A stretch of 64,000 nt of DNA from Flavobacteriaceae bacterium. Its GTDB lineage: Bacteria; Bacteroidota; Bacteroidia; Flavobacteriales; Flavobacteriaceae. Shown one piece after another: positions 53,507 to 62,281 of this stretch. Each line of letters starts with the position of its first letter. Position 1 is the stretch's first letter. Both the position numbers and the translations under genes were made by a program. The stretch is from contig CP046177.1 in assembly GCA_014075215.1 (NCBI GenBank), positions 2,108,501-2,172,500 of the forward strand, written 5' to 3'. Below the pieces are notes generated by a model. It saw only the letters and a list, made by a program, of their open reading frames with translations, made no database searches and was not told where the DNA came from.

Positions 53507-54019
53507 ATGTCAGGAATAATTTCTACAAGTCAAGATACTTCTAATAAATTTCCAAACTTTTGGGAAGTTTCCGTTGATAAAAAGACCATCTTTACAAATG
53601 ATGATATTATAGATGCTTATTTAAAAAGTAAAGAAGATAGTATAAAAGAAAAAAAACAGTTATTTGTTGACAAATTAAATGAGAACATTGAGAAATCAAC
53701 TAATTTTACTGATTCAATGTTTACCTTTTTAAGGAAAAACAATTTTAATCCAATTTCGGCCCATTTAAAGATTAATACATATAACGATTTTGTAATTTTA
53801 GTTACTCTCCCTGAAGACGAGTTCATATCTGAAGATTTTTTAGTTTCTTACAATTTTGCTGCAACAATTGAGGAACAGGTTTTAAATGATAAATATTACA
53901 ATGTGATGTTTATGTTTTCAGATAGAGAAGAAGAAACTTTTAATAAAAGTTTATTAGCTTCTGACGGGTTTTTTCTAGATTACAAAATTAATAAAGTTGA
54001 AGCCCAAAACCCACTCTGA
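53507..54019 (+). CDS. Hypothetical protein in a two-gene HEPN locus
   Basis: 170 residues, not recognised. Acidic and helical at first (DDIIDAYLKSKEDSIKEKKQ), then a beta-rich part (FNPISAHLKINTYNDFVILV, YYNVMFMFSDREEE). No signal or membrane segment. It overlaps the next gene (HEPN-like) by 23 bases, so translation is coupled and the two probably act together, like an antitoxin-toxin or minimal nucleotidyltransferase-HEPN pair. No nucleotidyltransferase GSxxxGxxxxxSD motif is visible. Confidence 0.55.
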   Translation: MSGIISTSQDTSNKFPNFWEVSVDKKTIFTNDDIIDAYLKSKEDSIKEKKQLFVDKLNENIEKSTNFTDSMFTFLRKNNFNPISAHLKINTYNDFVILVTLPEDEFISEDFLVSYNFAATIEEQVLNDKYYNVMFMFSDREEETFNKSLLASDGFFLDYKINKVEAQNPL

Positions 54020-54289
54020 ACATAATTACGAAGTATATGAATTTCTCCTTTCAGATGGACGGTTTTACGATTGGGTTGTCACTACTGCATTTTACTCTGC
54101 TCTTCATTTGGTTCAAGAGGAAATTTTTCCATTTAGTGATGATGAAGGATATACATATTCTAGTTTCGAGCAATATTTTTCTAAGTCCTTGAAAGAAGGT
54201 CAGAAAATATCCAAACATCAATTTACTATTAAATTAGTAGAACAAAGAATTAAAGGTGCAGTAAATTTGTATCGTTCACTTCATGATAT

Positions 54290-54449
54290 GAACTCATTTA
54301 AACTTTTTCAATTTGCTAAAAAATTACTGTTTCCCGCTCTGTTTTTGTCTTCTTTTCCTTCCGTAGTGCTGCCTTGCAACTCAAAAAATCCTTCAACAGC
54401 CCTAAAAACTTCTAATTTTCGCTTAAATCCAAAAAGTTTAAATGAGTTC
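54290..54449. repeat. 160-bp MITE inside the HEPN gene
   Basis: 19-bp perfect terminal inverted repeats GAACTCATTTAAACTTTTT (54290-54308) and its reverse complement (54431-54449), with the 3-bp direct repeat TAT on both sides (54287-54289, 54450-54452). No coding capacity of its own. Which transposase moves it is unknown; no other copy is in the window. An ISKra4-type IS later landed on its right edge. Confidence 0.82.
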
Positions 54450-54453
54450 TATG

Positions 54454-55746
54454 GGGTGCATAACATTTTGTCGCGAAATAGTTATTTTTAAGGATTAACT
54501 TTTAAAAGCGACACCATTATGATTAGCGAAGAGGAATTTTTAGCCCAAGCCAAGAAGCGTTATCAAGCGATAGCAAAATTATCAAACATAAAGAGTTACT
54601 ATGATTACGAAAAGACTTTTGATCAAATATGGACGGACTATGGTCGAGAGGTTTTAGAGAGAAGTATAAGCGAACCATCTAAAGACAGGCGTAAAAAAAA
54701 CTTATCACGTTACGGAAAGATAGAGATTAACAACACTCATCCCTTTAGTGAAAAAGTCAATGGATTTAAGATAAGTCCCTATATGCAAGACAAAATGATT
54801 TATATTGGTCAAAACGATTGTTATGGAGATGGTCATGAAGTTTTATCGAATCTTCTAGGTGTTTCAGTCAATGCGATGCAGCTTTACAGAGTCACAGACT
54901 TTTATGGTGGTTTATTAGAGCAAGAAAAAGTATTGGAGGTTGATGCCGTTGAACCTGATATTCTTAAGGTAGATAACCAAGAGTGCATATATGCTATGGT
55001 CGATGGGTCGATGCTTTTCACTCGGGAAGAGGCTTGGAAAGAAGTAAAATTAGGCAGAATTTTTAAACAGAGTAGCTGTATGGACATATCAAATAAACGT
55101 GGATGGATACGCCATTCGTTGTATGAAGCATATTTAGGCAAAGCTGATAAGTTTACAGATAGAATGGATAGATACTTAGGCTGTTACAGGAGTATTGATA
55201 AGCGACTGATTTTTGTTGGTGATGGTGCTAGATGGATATGGAAATGGGTAGATCAACATTACCCTTTTGCCACACAAATATTGGATTGGTATCATGCTTT
55301 AGAACATTTACACGATTTTGCTAAGGTTTGTCTCTCTAATCAAGAGTCATATAACAGTTGGGTTGGTCAACAGGAGCAACTACTAAAAAACAGTCAAGTA
55401 AATCAAGTCATTGAGAATATCAAAAACTTAGAATTGACAAAGCAAAATCAACGTAAACAACAAAGCCAACTTATCACATATTATACCGAAAATAGGTCGC
55501 GTATGGACTATCAGCAATATCAAAATACAGGAGCAGGTATTATAGGATCTGGAGCCATAGAAGCAGCTAACAGGGAGGTTGTTCAAAAAAGAATGAAACT
55601 CTCTGGACAACGTTGGTCTAAAATTGGAGCTCAAAATATGCTCACATTAAGAACAACTAAACTGAGTGATAAATGGAACAAAGTAGTTAACCTAATCTGT
55701 ACTGAGAAAAATAAAGCTGCTTAAAACGACAAAATGTTATGCACCC
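54454..55746 (+). mobile_element. ISKra4-type insertion sequence
   Basis: 1293 bases between the inverted repeats GGGTGCATAACATTTTGTCG (left) and its exact reverse complement (right, ending at 55746). It is flanked by the 8-bp direct repeat GTTCTATG (54446-54453 and 55747-55754). The left copy of that repeat includes the last bases of the MITE, showing that the IS came second. One intact transposase gene. Confidence 0.9.
54519..55724 (+). CDS. ISKra4-family transposase
   Basis: 401 residues. CIYAMVDGSMLFTREEAWKE (first D), LIFVGDGARWIWKWV (second D), ILDWYHALEHLHDFAK, and a C-terminal GSGAIEAANREVVQKRMKLS with GQRWSKIGAQNMLTLR (E region) are the ISKra4 hallmarks. Its ATG is at 54519, 65 bases into the IS. 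Intact, potentially active. Confidence 0.85.
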   Translation: MISEEEFLAQAKKRYQAIAKLSNIKSYYDYEKTFDQIWTDYGREVLERSISEPSKDRRKKNLSRYGKIEINNTHPFSEKVNGFKISPYMQDKMIYIGQNDCYGDGHEVLSNLLGVSVNAMQLYRVTDFYGGLLEQEKVLEVDAVEPDILKVDNQECIYAMVDGSMLFTREEAWKEVKLGRIFKQSSCMDISNKRGWIRHSLYEAYLGKADKFTDRMDRYLGCYRSIDKRLIFVGDGARWIWKWVDQHYPFATQILDWYHALEHLHDFAKVCLSNQESYNSWVGQQEQLLKNSQVNQVIENIKNLELTKQNQRKQQSQLITYYTENRSRMDYQQYQNTGAGIIGSGAIEAANREVVQKRMKLSGQRWSKIGAQNMLTLRTTKLSDKWNKVVNLICTEKNKAA

Positions 55747-56035
55747 GTTCTATGTGTAGAACTTGCCGTTATAGAAATTATCATGTAAGTCTCAAAAAGG
55801 CAAAAGTAGCAAAATCTTATATTGATAAAATCAGAAAGTTGGTCAATTCTAATGTAACCTAAATTCCGAAAGGTAGTTTAAAGTGATGAATTTTGGTTTT
55901 TATTTTTTTTCAATAAGCTTGGTTATATTCAAAGAGGCTAATTCATTTGCTCCTAATTCTATCGTTCATTGATTGAATTTTATTTTTATTTTTGCAAAAT
56001 AAGCTTCCTTAATTGAGGTTTTAGCAATTAAAAAG

Positions 56036-56851
56036 ATGAATTTACTACAAGATACTATAGAAAAAGCGTGGAGTAATAGAGAGTTGTTATCAGAAGAGGC
56101 AACTGTACAGGCGATAAGAGAAGTAATACATTTGTTAGATATAGGGGCGTTGCGTGTAGCGAAACCAACGGAGGATGGATGGACGGTAAATGAGTGGGTT
56201 AAAAAGGCTGTTGTATTGTATTTCCCTATCCAAAAAATGGAGGTACTGGAAGCTGGAATTTTTGAATATCACGATAAAATACCATTAAAAAAGAAGTATC
56301 GGGAAAAAGGTGTACGGGTTGTGCCTAATGCAGTTGCCCGTCATGGTGCCTATATCGCTGCAGGCACTATTCTGATGCCCAGCTATGTAAACATCGGGGC
56401 GTATGTGGATGAAGGAACCATGGTGGATACCTGGGCCACTGTAGGAAGCTGTGCACAAATCGGCAAAAATGTACACCTGTCAGGAGGTGTGGGAATCGGA
56501 GGAGTCTTGGAACCGTTACAGGTGGCACCGGTTATTATAGAAGACGGAGCGTTTATCGGTTCAAGATGTATTGTTGTGGAAGGTGTCAGAGTTGAGAAAG
56601 ATGCGGTTTTGGGAGCCAATGTGGTTTTGACAATGAGCACCAAAATTATAGATGTAACAGGGGATGAACCGTTAGAAATGAGAGGGAAGGTCCCTGAAAG
56701 ATCCGTAGTTATCCCGGGAAGTTATACTAAAAAATTTCCATCAGGAGCATACCAGGTACCCTGTGCATTAATTATTGGTAAAAGAAAAGAAAGTACCGAC
56801 AAAAAAACTTCATTGAATGAGGTACTCAGAGAATATCATGTAGCTGTCTAG
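56036..56851 (+). CDS. dapD: Tetrahydrodipicolinate N-succinyltransferase
   Basis: 271 residues with a left-handed hexapeptide-repeat body: VVPNAVARHGAYIAAGTILM, YVDEGTMVDTWATVGSCAQIG and LSGGVGIGGVLEPLQ (the DapD signature). Makes N-succinyl-2-amino-6-oxopimelate in lysine and diaminopimelate synthesis. Preceded by a TATTTTTG -7-like box (55987-55994). Upstream it was the neighbour of ruvX before the HEPN locus and IS elements. Intact. Confidence 0.95.
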   Translation: MNLLQDTIEKAWSNRELLSEEATVQAIREVIHLLDIGALRVAKPTEDGWTVNEWVKKAVVLYFPIQKMEVLEAGIFEYHDKIPLKKKYREKGVRVVPNAVARHGAYIAAGTILMPSYVNIGAYVDEGTMVDTWATVGSCAQIGKNVHLSGGVGIGGVLEPLQVAPVIIEDGAFIGSRCIVVEGVRVEKDAVLGANVVLTMSTKIIDVTGDEPLEMRGKVPERSVVIPGSYTKKFPSGAYQVPCALIIGKRKESTDKKTSLNEVLREYHVAV

Positions 56852-56858
56852 AAATACC

Positions 56859-57626
56859 ATGAAAAAGATTACCACTATTATACCTACTCTTAATGAGGAA
56901 GAACGTGTAGGAAACGCTTTAAAATCTGTTGAATTTGCCGATGAAATTATTGTAATCGATTCTTTTAGTACTGATCGTACACTGGCAATTGTGAAAGAAA
57001 CCAAAGCGATTCTTTTGCAACGTAAATTTGACGATTTTTCCAGTCAAAAAAATTACGCTATACATCATGCCAGCCATGATTGGATCTTATGGTTGGACGC
57101 AGATGAAGTGATAAGCGACGACTTACGAAAGGAAGTCATAACTACTCTTAAAGATCCAAAGGATTTTGCAGGTTTCTATATTTACAGGACATTTTTCTTT
57201 ATGAAAAAAGCACTAAGATTTAGCGGTACACAAAATGATAAATTAATTCGGCTTTTTAATAAAAAATATTGCAGGTATGAGGGAGTAGTGCATGAAAAAA
57301 TAAAAACAGACAGAAAGTTAGGGGTTTTAAACCATAGGATTTTACACTATTCATATATAGGTTTTAACAGATATATTGAAAAACTAGAATTGCATTCCAA
57401 GCTTAGATCTGAAGAATTATATAAAAAGGGGTTACTACTAACACCCTATCATTTTATTATAAAACCACTGGCAAGATTTATAAAACACTATTTTATTAAA
57501 CTGGGTTTTTTAGATGGCTTTCAGGGTCTTGTATTATCGTATGCACTTTCATACGGTGTTTTGGTAAGATATACCCATCTGTGGAAATTAAAATATATGA
57601 AGATCAAAAATACTGAAACAGAATGA
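56859..57626 (+). CDS. Family 2 glycosyltransferase (LPS-core type)
   Basis: 255 residues. GT-A fold with ITTIIPTLNEEERVGNALKS, DEIIVIDSFSTDRTLAI and the metal-binding WLDADEVISDDL near residue 76. Closest in outline to WaaE/KdtX-type beta-1,4-glucosyltransferases of the LPS core. A C-terminal amphipathic part (LARFIKHYFIKLGFLDGFQG) may touch the membrane. Begins 7 bases after dapD and is followed by a second GT2 and a methyltransferase: a small surface-sugar operon. Confidence 0.88.
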   Translation: MKKITTIIPTLNEEERVGNALKSVEFADEIIVIDSFSTDRTLAIVKETKAILLQRKFDDFSSQKNYAIHHASHDWILWLDADEVISDDLRKEVITTLKDPKDFAGFYIYRTFFFMKKALRFSGTQNDKLIRLFNKKYCRYEGVVHEKIKTDRKLGVLNHRILHYSYIGFNRYIEKLELHSKLRSEELYKKGLLLTPYHFIIKPLARFIKHYFIKLGFLDGFQGLVLSYALSYGVLVRYTHLWKLKYMKIKNTETE

Positions 57627-57643
57627 GAAAAACCCGTTAAGAA

Positions 57644-58645
57644 ATGTCAGGTACTTTTTCAAATGTTGTGGTTTCGATCATTATTGTTAACTATAGAAGT
57701 TGGCATCATTTGGAAGGTTGTCTGCAAGCGTTAACAGTTATAGAATCAAAGCAAATTTCTCCGGAAATTATCGTAGTTGATAACTATTCGGCTGATGGGA
57801 ATTTAACCATTTTTTCAGATAGATTTCCAAGAGTCCAGTTTATAAAAAATACGGGGAATAACGGATTTGCCAATGGTTGTAATGTAGGAGCAAAAAAATC
57901 GAAAGGGGTTTATTTGCTTTTTTTAAATCCCGATACTGTTGCAAATGGAACCGTAATCAAAAAATTTATAGCATTTGCCAAAAAATATAAAAACGCAGGT
58001 GTTGTTTCTTGTCATCAAAAAAATCCCAATGGCCATTATGAAAAAACGGTTCGGGTATTTCCAAATCTTTTTACGCTATTCGGGCTCACCAGGGCTATTT
58101 ATAGAAAAGTGTACAAATCAAAAATCAAAAACCAATATTTAGGCGAACAGGTTGTTTGCCCCGATTGGGTTTCCGGTTCTGTTATTTTTATGAGCAGGAG
58201 TTGGTATACACAGGTAAAGGGTTGGAATGAAGCTTACTGGATGTATTATGAAGATGTTGACCTTTGTAAAAGAGTACAAGAAGCTAATGGTGATATTGTG
58301 TTACTAAAAGATGTAGAAATGATACATAATCACGGAGGGGCATCAAGACTTAATATAAAAACAGCAGCTATTACCAAAACAGAAGTGTTAATCTCCAAAC
58401 ACGTATATATCAGTAACCGTTTTAGAGGCTTACACAATTTTTTAAGTCAATTACTGGTTATCGTAAATAATCTCATTTTTAAAACGGTTTTAGCAAGCTT
58501 CGGGATTATTTTCTTTTTTATTCCTAAATTGCGACTCAACCTGTATATTTATCTGAAATTGATGACATATTATATGCATGCAGTCATCAGAAAAACGTGG
58601 TTGAGTAAAAGAAGCATAAAGTACATGAAACAGTTAAATGCATAA
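57644..58645 (+). CDS. Family 2 glycosyltransferase (rhamnosyltransferase-like)
   Basis: 333 residues. VVVSIIIVNYRSWHHLEGCL, IIVVDNYSADGN, FIKNTGNNGFANGCNVGAKK, LLFLNPDTVANG (DxD-like NPDT) and WVSGSVIFMSR, then DVDLCKRVQ. That is the pattern of WbbL-like rhamnosyl- or other O-antigen/core GT2 enzymes. A hydrophobic stretch lies near residue 279-298. The donor sugar is not known. Overlaps the methyltransferase by 8 bases. Confidence 0.88.
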   Translation: MSGTFSNVVVSIIIVNYRSWHHLEGCLQALTVIESKQISPEIIVVDNYSADGNLTIFSDRFPRVQFIKNTGNNGFANGCNVGAKKSKGVYLLFLNPDTVANGTVIKKFIAFAKKYKNAGVVSCHQKNPNGHYEKTVRVFPNLFTLFGLTRAIYRKVYKSKIKNQYLGEQVVCPDWVSGSVIFMSRSWYTQVKGWNEAYWMYYEDVDLCKRVQEANGDIVLLKDVEMIHNHGGASRLNIKTAAITKTEVLISKHVYISNRFRGLHNFLSQLLVIVNNLIFKTVLASFGIIFFFIPKLRLNLYIYLKLMTYYMHAVIRKTWLSKRSIKYMKQLNA

Positions 58646-59288
58646 AAAAAAAGACGAATACTATAAGAATATTAGACCGGAAATGTTGGTTTTTATTCCC
58701 AAATCTGCAAAAAAGATGTTAGAGATAGGTTGCGGCGAGGGAAATTTTTCTGCGCAATTAGTTACGGATGATAATGAAATCTGGGCTGTAGAGCCTTATA
58801 AACCCTCTGCTGAAAAAGCTTCAGAAAAACTATTTAAGGTAGTTATCGGAACTTTAGATGATACGTTGGACACATTACCTAATGATTATTTTGATGTAAT
58901 CATTATGAATGATGTGATAGAACATCTATTAGAGCCTTGGAATGATATTGTAAAACTAAAATCAAAACTAAACACTCATGGAGTTTTAGTGACTTCCATT
59001 CCTAATGTCAGATATTCCAAAAATCTTTTCAAGATGCTATTTAACAGAGATTGGAAATATACGAACGATCTTATTTTAGACAGGACTCACTTTCGGTTTT
59101 TTACTAAAAAAAGTATCAAAAGAATGTATCGCGAATGTGGTTACAGTATTCAAAAAATGAAAGGGATTAATATTACAAAATCATTTTTTTACTTCCCCTT
59201 TGCCATCTTTTTTAATATCCTGTTTTTAGGGTCGCAACTAGATATGTTTTATATGCAATATGCTACTGTTGCTAAAAAAGAAGTATAA
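58638..59288 (+). CDS. Class I SAM-dependent methyltransferase
   Basis: 216 residues. KKMLEIGCGEGNFSAQLV (SAM-binding GxGxG-like), EIWAVEPYKPSAEKAS, YFDVIIMNDVIEHLLEPW and LNTHGVLVTSIPNVRY are motifs I to III of the Methyltransf_23 type. The C-terminal end has a hydrophobic segment (SFFYFPFAIFFNILFLGS). Its coupling to two glycosyltransferases suggests methylation of a surface glycan or lipid. Confidence 0.85.
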   Translation: MHKKKDEYYKNIRPEMLVFIPKSAKKMLEIGCGEGNFSAQLVTDDNEIWAVEPYKPSAEKASEKLFKVVIGTLDDTLDTLPNDYFDVIIMNDVIEHLLEPWNDIVKLKSKLNTHGVLVTSIPNVRYSKNLFKMLFNRDWKYTNDLILDRTHFRFFTKKSIKRMYRECGYSIQKMKGINITKSFFYFPFAIFFNILFLGSQLDMFYMQYATVAKKEV

Positions 59289-59303
59289 TATTTTTAACTA
59301 TCT

Positions 59304-59867
59304 ATGTCGATTGAGCAGGAAATAAAACAATCATTGTATCAATTAAAAAACGAGGGGATTATACTCTATCCTACGGATACGGTTTGGGGGCTGGGATGCG
59401 ATGCTACCCATTCGGAAGCTGTTCGAAAGTTATATGCTTTAAAAAAAAGAAATGAAAGCAAAAGTTTAGTAGTATTGGTAGATTCTTTGGAAATGCTGCA
59501 AGAATATGTTGCAACAATCCCTGAAACAGCATTGACTATTATAAACGTTAATGAAAAACCTACAACTATTATCTATAATAATCCAATCGGATTTCCAAAA
59601 AATGTTGTGAATTCGGGTCATACCGTTGCCATAAGAATACCCGATCATCTATTTTGTAAAAAGTTGATACGCACATTTGGAAAACCCATTGTTTCAACAT
59701 CGGCAAATATCAGCGGATTTCCTACTCCAAAATCCTTTTCCGAAATAACAGCATCCGTATTAGAAGGCGTAGATTATATAGTAAATCTGGAACGTGAGAA
59801 AATTGCAGATAAATCATCTACTATTATAAAGATAAACGGGAATGTTGTTGAAGTAATAAGAATCTAA
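59304..59867 (+). CDS. tsaC: Threonylcarbamoyl-AMP synthase
   Basis: 187 residues of the Sua5/YrdC/YwlC family: IILYPTDTVWGLGCDATHSE, VRKLYALKKRNESKSLVVLV and PIVSTSANISGFPTP. Makes threonylcarbamoyl-adenylate for the t6A modification of tRNAs that read ANN codons. Short form without the Sua5 C-terminal domain. Precedes cca by 4 bases; both serve tRNA maturation. Confidence 0.93.
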   Translation: MSIEQEIKQSLYQLKNEGIILYPTDTVWGLGCDATHSEAVRKLYALKKRNESKSLVVLVDSLEMLQEYVATIPETALTIINVNEKPTTIIYNNPIGFPKNVVNSGHTVAIRIPDHLFCKKLIRTFGKPIVSTSANISGFPTPKSFSEITASVLEGVDYIVNLEREKIADKSSTIIKINGNVVEVIRI

Positions 59868-59871
59868 TATC

Positions 59872-61326
59872 ATGCAGTATCAGCACCCGAAAAAAGCAGT
59901 AACATCGGCTATTTTTACCATCATATCCGAAGCATCAAAGCAATTGCAAATACACAGTTATGTGATAGGAGGTTTTGTACGTGATCATATACTAAAAAGA
60001 GGAGTCGCCAAAGATATTGATATCGTAACAATAGGAGATGGAATTGAACTGGCTAAAAAAGTAGCTTCTTTCTTACCGAACAAACCCCCGGTTCAGATTT
60101 TTAAAACCTACGGAACCGCTATGTTGCGATATGAAGACATGGAAATTGAGTTCGTCGGCGCACGAAAAGAATCGTATGCACCGGATAGTAGAAACCCTAA
60201 CGTTACTCCGGGAACATTAGAAGATGACCAGAATCGAAGAGATTTTACTATAAATGCCCTGGCAATTAGTTTAAATGAAAATGATTTCGGCCTATTATTA
60301 GACCCTTTTGAAGGAATACAAGATCTAGATAAAAAAATGATCAGAACTCCCTTAGATGCGAATATCACATATTCTGACGACCCATTACGGATGATGAGAG
60401 CCATTCGTTTTGCAACACAATTGAATTTTCAAATTGAATCACAATCGTTAAATGCAATTGTTAAAAATGCACACCGGTTAAAGATCATTACGAGAGAACG
60501 TATTGTAGATGAATTACATAAAATCATGAGTTCTCCGCTTCCTTCTATCGGATTTTTACTGTTGGAAAAGACGAAATTACTAGACCGGATTTTACCCGAA
60601 TTAATCGCTTTGAAAGGGGTAGAGGACATAGAAGGACAAAGACATAAAGATAATTTTTATCATACGTTAGAGGTCGTAGATAACATTTCCAGGCATACGG
60701 AAGATTTGTGGTTGCGGTGGGCTGCATTGCTCCACGATATAGGAAAAGCACCTACAAAGAGATTTGACAAAAAATCCGGATGGACATTTCACGGACATGA
60801 ATTTGTAGGTTCTAAAATGGTATATACATTATTCAAGCGTTTAAAAATGCCATTGAATAAGAAGATGAAATTTGTCCAGAAAATGGTATTGTTAAGTTCA
60901 AGGCCTATTGCATTGGCTAATGATGTTACAGATTCGGCCGTGCGGCGTCTGATATTTAACGCCGGTGATGATATTGACAGCTTAATGACTTTATGCGAAG
61001 CAGATATTACAACCAAGAACCACAAAAAGTTTAAAAGATATCACCGGAATTTTCAAAAAGTTCGTGAAAAGATAAAAGAAGTAGAAGAAAGGGATAGCAT
61101 ACGAAATTTTCAACCGCCGGTCTCAGGAGAGGAAATTATGAAAACTTTTAACTTACAGCCTTGCCGAGAAATAGGGCAAATTAAAGAAGCTGTTAAAGAA
61201 GCTATTTTGGAAGGCAAAATTCCTAATGAGTACAAAGCTTCTTATGATTTTATGATACAAAAAGGAATAGAAATAGGACTTGCTATTGACCGGGGAAATA
61301 TAAAAAATGCTAGTTCTGATTTGTAG
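59872..61326 (+). CDS. cca: tRNA nucleotidyltransferase with HD domain
   Basis: 484 residues. Nucleotidyltransferase head YVIGGFVRDHILKRGVAKDIDIV (GGxVRD and DxD), RRDFTINALAISL, DDPLRMMRAIRFATQL, then an HD domain with LRWAALLHDIGKAP and FHGHEFVGSKM. Adds or repairs the CCA end, which the tRNA-Asp gene in this window lacks. The C-terminal part is longer than in E. coli. Its last 17 bases overlap the convergent GT90-like gene. Confidence 0.94.
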   Translation: MQYQHPKKAVTSAIFTIISEASKQLQIHSYVIGGFVRDHILKRGVAKDIDIVTIGDGIELAKKVASFLPNKPPVQIFKTYGTAMLRYEDMEIEFVGARKESYAPDSRNPNVTPGTLEDDQNRRDFTINALAISLNENDFGLLLDPFEGIQDLDKKMIRTPLDANITYSDDPLRMMRAIRFATQLNFQIESQSLNAIVKNAHRLKIITRERIVDELHKIMSSPLPSIGFLLLEKTKLLDRILPELIALKGVEDIEGQRHKDNFYHTLEVVDNISRHTEDLWLRWAALLHDIGKAPTKRFDKKSGWTFHGHEFVGSKMVYTLFKRLKMPLNKKMKFVQKMVLLSSRPIALANDVTDSAVRRLIFNAGDDIDSLMTLCEADITTKNHKKFKRYHRNFQKVREKIKEVEERDSIRNFQPPVSGEEIMKTFNLQPCREIGQIKEAVKEAILEGKIPNEYKASYDFMIQKGIEIGLAIDRGNIKNASSDL

Positions 61327-62281
61327 CTTCAAAATATTTTTTCAGAACAAGAATAGAAAGTAGTTTTTCTAATTTTTCATCTTTAAACTGCGCAACCCAC
61401 GAATGAGCATTGTCGATGATTTTTTGTGATTCCGGTTCATTATTTTTATAATAGGTCATTTTTTCAAGAAGATCCGAATAATCATCCCGGATTAAAACAT
61501 AATGATAATCAGGGATTAATCTGCCTTCCATATACCAGGTTTCATAGGTAGGTTTTGGCATGAAGCACAGTGAGTTAGATGACATGATCCATTTGAGATT
61601 GGTTGCAACATCATGTCCTTCTATAGATAAAATAAATTTATATTTCAATTGTTGAGAAATACTTAAAAACCCTTTTGCACCTTTGATTTTCGGATTTTTA
61701 CTACCATATTCTCCTATATTACAATCGGAATGCTGATGAAATTTTTCAACTGCCATTTTCCTGCTTTCATTATGTAACATGCCTCGCCAGACGATCTGAT
61801 CTTTTTTCTCCGAAAAGGAAAGATGGTCGTTTACAAAATTAAAATGTCGCAATCGATCTAATTTCATGACAACTGAATTTCCGGTGTGTGCGATAGGCCT
61901 GCTTTTTACAATCGTAGGCACAGATTGGTTTTCAGTAATATCACCCCACAGATAATGCACTCTTTTTTTGGGAACAAAATATTGAGCAATCAATTTAAAA
62001 TCAAAATAATACATACCTCCTCTCTGAGGTTTTTTGATCCGATTTAATGGAATTGATGTTTTTGAGTGAATTGATGTTTTTGAGTGAATTGATGTTTTTT
62101 GTGTTGATATGTAATAATTTAGCCTGGAATCAATGATTTTTTTATCATAATTTTTCTTTTTAGATAACCAGGAATTGAGTCTTAACCGGTAATAAAATGG
62201 CGGAACAGCCAACCTTACAAAAACCGTTATATAATAGTATAGATTTGATTTTTTTATTTTTATAAAAATAGTATCTATCAT
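61310..62281 (-). CDS. GT90-like LPS glycosyltransferase (CAP10 family)
   Basis: 323 residues. The second half has VWRGMLHNESRKMAVEKF, KYKFILSIEGHDVATNLKWIM (donor site), SNSLCFMPKPTYETWYMEGRL and YHYVLIRDDYSDL, matching CAP10/GT90 xylosyl- or glucosyl-transferases of LPS and capsule. The N-terminal part holds a membrane-like region (YYITVFVRLAVPPFYY) and a short tandem repeat, TSIHSK (residues about 60-76), from an 18-bp DNA repeat. Convergent with cca. Confidence 0.78.
   Translation of the reverse strand: MIDTIFIKIKKSNLYYYITVFVRLAVPPFYYRLRLNSWLSKKKNYDKKIIDSRLNYYISTQKTSIHSKTSIHSKTSIPLNRIKKPQRGGMYYFDFKLIAQYFVPKKRVHYLWGDITENQSVPTIVKSRPIAHTGNSVVMKLDRLRHFNFVNDHLSFSEKKDQIVWRGMLHNESRKMAVEKFHQHSDCNIGEYGSKNPKIKGAKGFLSISQQLKYKFILSIEGHDVATNLKWIMSSNSLCFMPKPTYETWYMEGRLIPDYHYVLIRDDYSDLLEKMTYYKNNEPESQKIIDNAHSWVAQFKDEKLEKLLSILVLKKYFEATNQN
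62050..62099 (-). repeat. 18-bp tandem repeat within the GT90-like gene
   Basis: The 18-base unit GAATTGATGTTTTTGAGT occurs at 62050-62067 and 62068-62085, with a partial third copy to about 62098. It adds six residues (TSIHSK) per unit, so slippage would keep the frame and only change length. Located in the linker between N-terminal and catalytic parts. Confidence 0.9.

Larger units (their letters stand above)
53997..55862 (+). pseudogene. HEPN-like protein gene broken by a nested MITE and ISKra4-type IS
   Basis: N-terminal part: EHNYEVYEFLLSDGRFYDWV, VTTAFYSALHLVQEEIF, KISKHQFTIKLVEQRIKGAV and NLYRSLHDM. After the insertions the frame ends CRTCRYRNYHVSLKKAKVAK and stops at TAA 55860-55862. 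Taking out the MITE (54290-54449 with TAT duplication) and the IS (54454-55746 with its duplication) restores LHDM-CRTCRYRNYH. RYRNYH fits the HEPN RNase motif Rx4-6H. The start is uncertain (TTG 53997 or the overlapped end of the upstream gene). Without its C terminus the present ORF lacks the catalytic motif. Confidence 0.68.
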
